Shown: in pieces, positions 61,165-64,000 of the stretch
How positions within the stretch are numbered: the stretch's first letter is position 1
How the letters are laid out: each line of letters starts with the position of its first letter
Position numbers and translations under genes: made by a program
Notes under the pieces: generated by a model
Told to the model about the DNA's origin: nothing
What the model saw: only the letters and a program-made list of their open reading frames with translations
The model's database searches: none
DNA from: Pseudomonas viridiflava
GTDB taxonomy: Bacteria > Pseudomonadota > Gammaproteobacteria > Pseudomonadales > Pseudomonadaceae
DNA length: 64,000 nt
Assembly: GCF_900602065.1 (NCBI RefSeq)
Contig: NZ_UWFN01000263.1
Coordinates: 1 to 64,000, forward strand
Direction of reading: 5' to 3'

Positions 61165-61273
61165 CTTTGTTCTCCAGTCAGTCTGTAGGAATTTGATCGG
61201 CCGCACTGTTCAGCGGCATCGATTTCCGGCAAAGATGTCGTCCTGGATGAAAAGCCACAAGTAGGATGAAAAA

Positions 61274-61660
61274 GTGACAGTCAGTATGGAAAACCAGACT
61301 AATGACGGCGAAAACGTCAACATGCACGAAGAGATGCGTCGGGCATTCGCGTTGCTTTCAGGCAAATGGAAACTGGAAATAATGTGGCTGTTGAATCAGC
61401 GGATCTACCGCTTCGGCGAGCTGCGCAAAGCCATAACCGGCGTCACCCAACACATGCTGACGGCGCAACTGCGCGAACTTGAAAACGATGGCCTGATTAC
61501 CCGCACAGTGTTTGCAGAAGTACCGCCACGCGTCGAATACGCGATCACGGACAAGGCACGGGCGCTGGGGCCGACCATGGAAGCACTGAACACATGGTGG
61601 AGCGAACATGGAAAAAGTTTGCCCGTGAAAAGCCCGCTGGGTCGTAAAGCCAGAAATTGA
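61274..61660 (+). CDS. HxlR-type MarR-like regulator
   Basis: This 128-residue winged-helix protein has HEEMRRAFALLSGKWKLEIMWLLNQRIYRFGELRKAITGVTQHMLTAQLRELENDGLITRTVFAEVPPRVEYAITDKARALG, the full HxlR pattern. It lacks the N-terminal sensing Cys of HypR-type members. It is divergent from the SDR gene, which it probably controls. The start may be GTG at 61274 (AGGAT ribosome site) or ATG at 61286. Confidence 0.92.
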   Translation: MTVSMENQTNDGENVNMHEEMRRAFALLSGKWKLEIMWLLNQRIYRFGELRKAITGVTQHMLTAQLRELENDGLITRTVFAEVPPRVEYAITDKARALGPTMEALNTWWSEHGKSLPVKSPLGRKARN

Positions 61661-62680
61661 TTAACTCAGCGTTACTTTTACTGCGCGGCGGTCAGCAGAA
61701 CCGGGCTCAGTCGCCACAGCATTGATTCGACTGGCAATCCACTGATGACTGCGCGCAAGCACTCGCTGAGTCATCGCCGTCGGGAAATGAATAAACCCGT
61801 GTGCGCAAACCGGCATCACGTGCAACTCAACATCCGCAGACTTCTTCCACCGCTCCGCCATCTCCACGGTGTCGTCCAGCAGTGGGTCCAGCTCACCGGC
61901 GAACATCAGCGCTGGAGGTAAACCTTCAAGGTCGCCATACAAAGGCGACAATGGCGGCACGCGGCGTTCCTCGTCGCTCAGTCCGGGCGTGAGCAGGCGC
62001 AGTGCTTCGACCATACCTGGACCGTCCAGGACCAGCGTTTCTGGCCCGGCCGTGCGTACGCTGGCCGTGCCGGTCAAGTCATAAACGCCGTAGTAAAGGA
62101 CCGCCCCGCTTACCCGTTGGAGCAAATCGGGCCAGGCCTTGAGCCGTAGAAGCGTCGCGGCTGCAAGATGCCCACCCGCCGACTCACCGACAATGATCAC
62201 AGGCAAATCCGCAAACTCTTTGCAGGCACCGCTCAACAACCAGCGCGCCGCCGAAAGACAGTCATCCATCAGGCCTTCAACGGGCGTCGACACGGCGAGT
62301 CGGTAGTCCACCGAAACCACCACCACATCACACGCATTGACCATGGCAACGTTGAGGTCGTCGTTCATCTGCGCATTGCCGATTACCCACCCTCCGCCAT
62401 GGATATCAAACACCACGCCTCGGGCTTTACCTTTGGGCCGCAAGATCCGTACGGGTACCGATAAACCGTCGACACCAACCAAACGCTTTTCAGCCAGCAG
62501 CCCCTGTTTGGCCAGCTTGTTCGCGCCGCCGATTTGCCCTGCGCGCAGCAGTGTCTGAATAACCCGGGGCGTCAGGCGGTTGCGGATTCGAAAACGCGGC
62601 AACCAGCCGAGCTTTTTGTTGAAACGCTGCATTTCTGCGACTTCATGCTCGCTAAAAGGCTCAAGCTCGTGGATATCCAA
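61661..62680 (-). CDS. Alpha/beta hydrolase, HSL/esterase type
   Basis: This 339-residue enzyme has the HGGG oxyanion motif (VVFDIHGGGWVIGN), the nucleophile elbow GESAGG (Ser in VIIVGESAGGHLAA), and the Asp/His region (AGELDPLLDDTVEMAERW, then CAHGFIHFP). It matches the hormone-sensitive-lipase-like esterase family, and may hydrolyse short-chain esters or steryl acetates. The frame runs to 62701 (GTG), but a TTG at 62680 has GAGGGG seven bases upstream and is likelier. It is convergent with the HxlR gene (their ends abut). Confidence 0.88.
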   Translation of the reverse strand: MDIHELEPFSEHEVAEMQRFNKKLGWLPRFRIRNRLTPRVIQTLLRAGQIGGANKLAKQGLLAEKRLVGVDGLSVPVRILRPKGKARGVVFDIHGGGWVIGNAQMNDDLNVAMVNACDVVVVSVDYRLAVSTPVEGLMDDCLSAARWLLSGACKEFADLPVIIVGESAGGHLAAATLLRLKAWPDLLQRVSGAVLYYGVYDLTGTASVRTAGPETLVLDGPGMVEALRLLTPGLSDEERRVPPLSPLYGDLEGLPPALMFAGELDPLLDDTVEMAERWKKSADVELHVMPVCAHGFIHFPTAMTQRVLARSHQWIASRINAVATEPGSADRRAVKVTLS

Positions 62681-62755
62681 TATTTTGCCCCTCGCCAACA
62701 CAATAAGTTTCGGTTTAAACCATCCTGCGGATCATTCAATAGAGCGCCGGATCTG

Positions 62756-63664
62756 CTACGAGTGCAGCGCACCCTCAAGAAACTCGATGAACGCTCGTAC
62801 CTTCGCATTCAATGCCGACCGTTCCGTGACACAGGCGTAAATATCCATCGGTTCAGACTCTGCAAAGGCATCGCTGCGATTGCCTGATTCGAACAAGGGC
62901 AGCAAGCGCCCGCTGTCGATCAGAGGCTGCGCAATGAAGCTTGCCAGACGGGCTATGCCACCGCCGTTCAGGGCAATCTGGGTGAGCATGTCGATGTCAT
63001 CACAGACAAAACCCGGGTTGACCTTCGCCTCGAAACGCTTGCCGCCGCGTATGAAATTCCACGGCAGAAAACGTCCGTCAGTGGGGTAGCGAAACACCAG
63101 GCAGTCGTGTTCTTTCAGTTCTTCCGGGGTAGTGGGCACGCCCGCCCGGTCGAGGTAGGCAGGCGATGCGCAGAATACGAATGGAAGTGACGTGATACGT
63201 CGCACGACCAACTGATCGTTCAATTGCGCCTCGATACGAATACTGACGTCTACACCTTCCAGACGATGATCGACACGCCGGTCGGCACTGATCAGCTCGA
63301 CGCTGATGCGCGGGTAAGCCGCCTTGAACGCAGGCATGAGTGGTGCCAGCACATGCCGACCGAACGCTGCCGTCGTCGCAATCCGTAGCGGCCCCTGAGG
63401 TTCGGTAGCGACGCCAGCAGCCTGGGAAGCCAGTTCGATATCGCGTGGGATGTGGCGCACTTTTTCGTAGTACCGCGTCCCGCTTTCAGTCAGCGCCATC
63501 CTGCGTGTGGTTCGGGAAAGCAATTGCGTGCCCAAATGTTTTTCCAGCCGACTGATGCTCTGACTCACCGCTGCCGCGCTCATACCCTGGGCTCTGGCCG
63601 CTGCGGCAATGCTGCCAACCTCCACGACGCGAATGAACGTACTGATCAACCCCAGAATATCCAT
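62756..63664 (-). CDS. LysR-type transcriptional regulator
   Basis: This 302-residue regulator has a LysR DNA-binding domain (FIRVVEVGSIAAAARAQGMSAAAVSQSISRLEKHLGTQLLSRTTRRMALTESGTRYYEKV) and the usual effector domain. It lies upstream of the hydrolase gene on the same strand and divergent from a DUF2798 gene. GGGAG precedes the ATG at 63664 by 4-5 bases; a longer frame opens at 63715. Its target is unknown. Confidence 0.9.
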   Translation of the reverse strand: MDILGLISTFIRVVEVGSIAAAARAQGMSAAAVSQSISRLEKHLGTQLLSRTTRRMALTESGTRYYEKVRHIPRDIELASQAAGVATEPQGPLRIATTAAFGRHVLAPLMPAFKAAYPRISVELISADRRVDHRLEGVDVSIRIEAQLNDQLVVRRITSLPFVFCASPAYLDRAGVPTTPEELKEHDCLVFRYPTDGRFLPWNFIRGGKRFEAKVNPGFVCDDIDMLTQIALNGGGIARLASFIAQPLIDSGRLLPLFESGNRSDAFAESEPMDIYACVTERSALNAKVRAFIEFLEGALHS

Positions 63665-63791
63665 CGAACTCCCAGCGCTCCATTCGTTGATTTTACTTAA
63701 CAGTGATTCAAGCATTACGTGGCTACCGGCACATGCAGCAGCTTGTTAGGTTAGCGGCTCCTGCGATACCCACTCTTGACGAGGTTAACCG

Positions 63792-64000
63792 ATGACTGCC
63801 GGAAGCACCCAGAACACCTTGCGCCTACGCTTTCCAAAACGCGCCACACCTTATGTGTTTGCACTGTACATGGCGACCATCATGGCGTTTCTCATGTGCC
63901 TGGTGATTACTCTGGCTGAATTTGGTTTTGATGAACATTACATGAGGAATGTGATGAATGCGTATCGAGTGGCGATGCCATCTGCATTCATCTGTGTGCT
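63792..64000 (+). CDS. DUF2798 membrane protein (cut by window end)
   Basis: The first 69 codons of a plus-strand gene run off the end of the window. The start is FPKRATPYVFALYMATIMAFLMCLVITLAEFGF, which matches DUF2798, a small two-helix membrane family. There is a weak GAGG ribosome site before the ATG at 63792. It is divergent from the LysR gene, which may regulate it. The rest of the gene is not in the window. Confidence 0.8.
   Translation, partial: MTAGSTQNTLRLRFPKRATPYVFALYMATIMAFLMCLVITLAEFGFDEHYMRNVMNAYRVAMPSAFICV

Overview
The window reads as chromosomal DNA of a Pseudomonas, most likely of the P. fluorescens group. This rests on the gene families and their arrangement (dnaX-ybaB, an hscC/J-protein pair, an L-rhamnonate operon, a FecI/FecR/TonB iron-signalling set, a galactose 1-dehydrogenase of the P. 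fluorescens type), on the GC-rich codon usage, and on many short palindromic REP elements of the kinds typical of that genus. I see no rRNA, tRNA, CRISPR array, prophage or complete insertion sequence. Product names come from motif recognition, not from a database search.

Layout. 1-3000: REP elements, then dnaX-ybaB on the minus strand, ending in a strong terminator. 3000-14200: a periplasmic solute-binding protein, a Tat-exported phosphoesterase, a structured chromosomal repeat, two membrane diguanylate cyclases, and small stress or metabolic genes (DinB-like, EthD, MFS efflux, an exported Rossmann protein, DUF2945, a lipoprotein). 14200-22000: a large multi-PAS hybrid histidine kinase, then a Fur-box-preceded ECF sigma factor, FecR anti-sigma and STN-type TonB receptor. 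22000-29000: a sorbosone-dehydrogenase-like lipoprotein with its DUF2231 partner, a Sel1-repeat protein, a GNAT enzyme, a second Fur-box-preceded TonB receptor and a YfcF-like GST.

29000-35330: a complete L-rhamnonate catabolic operon (transporter, dehydratase, aldolase, lactaldehyde dehydrogenase) with a divergent LysR regulator and a terminator. Its products would be pyruvate and L-lactate. 35400-42530: two redox or detoxification modules. The first is a TetR regulator with an Old Yellow Enzyme, an NTF2-like protein and an NAD(P)-binding protein, with the same 20-bp site in front of both tetR and the OYE gene. The second is a LysR regulator divergent from an aldehyde dehydrogenase, a carboxymuconolactone-decarboxylase-like protein and a quinone oxidoreductase.

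42600-64000: a mosaic of single genes and divergent regulator/target pairs (HscC with a J protein, TrmK, AraC/MFS, TetR/aldo-keto reductase, HxlR/SDR, LysR/DUF2798), several GNAT acetyltransferases, galactose dehydrogenase and a second signal peptidase I. This part also shows genome decay and mobility: the 3' end of a histidine kinase gene cut off beside a REP element, a GNAT gene split by a 4-bp duplication, and a 139-bp MITE-like element inserted in a REP with a TACA target duplication.

I found no clearly new multi-gene system. The best leads are small-scale: a 32-codon leader ORF before the rhamnonate transporter, a 48-residue membrane ORF overlapping a HIT gene, a three-way-junction repeat at about 5735-6020, mutually exclusive hairpins at 52740-52784, the duplicated TetR operator, and the MITE-in-REP insertion.
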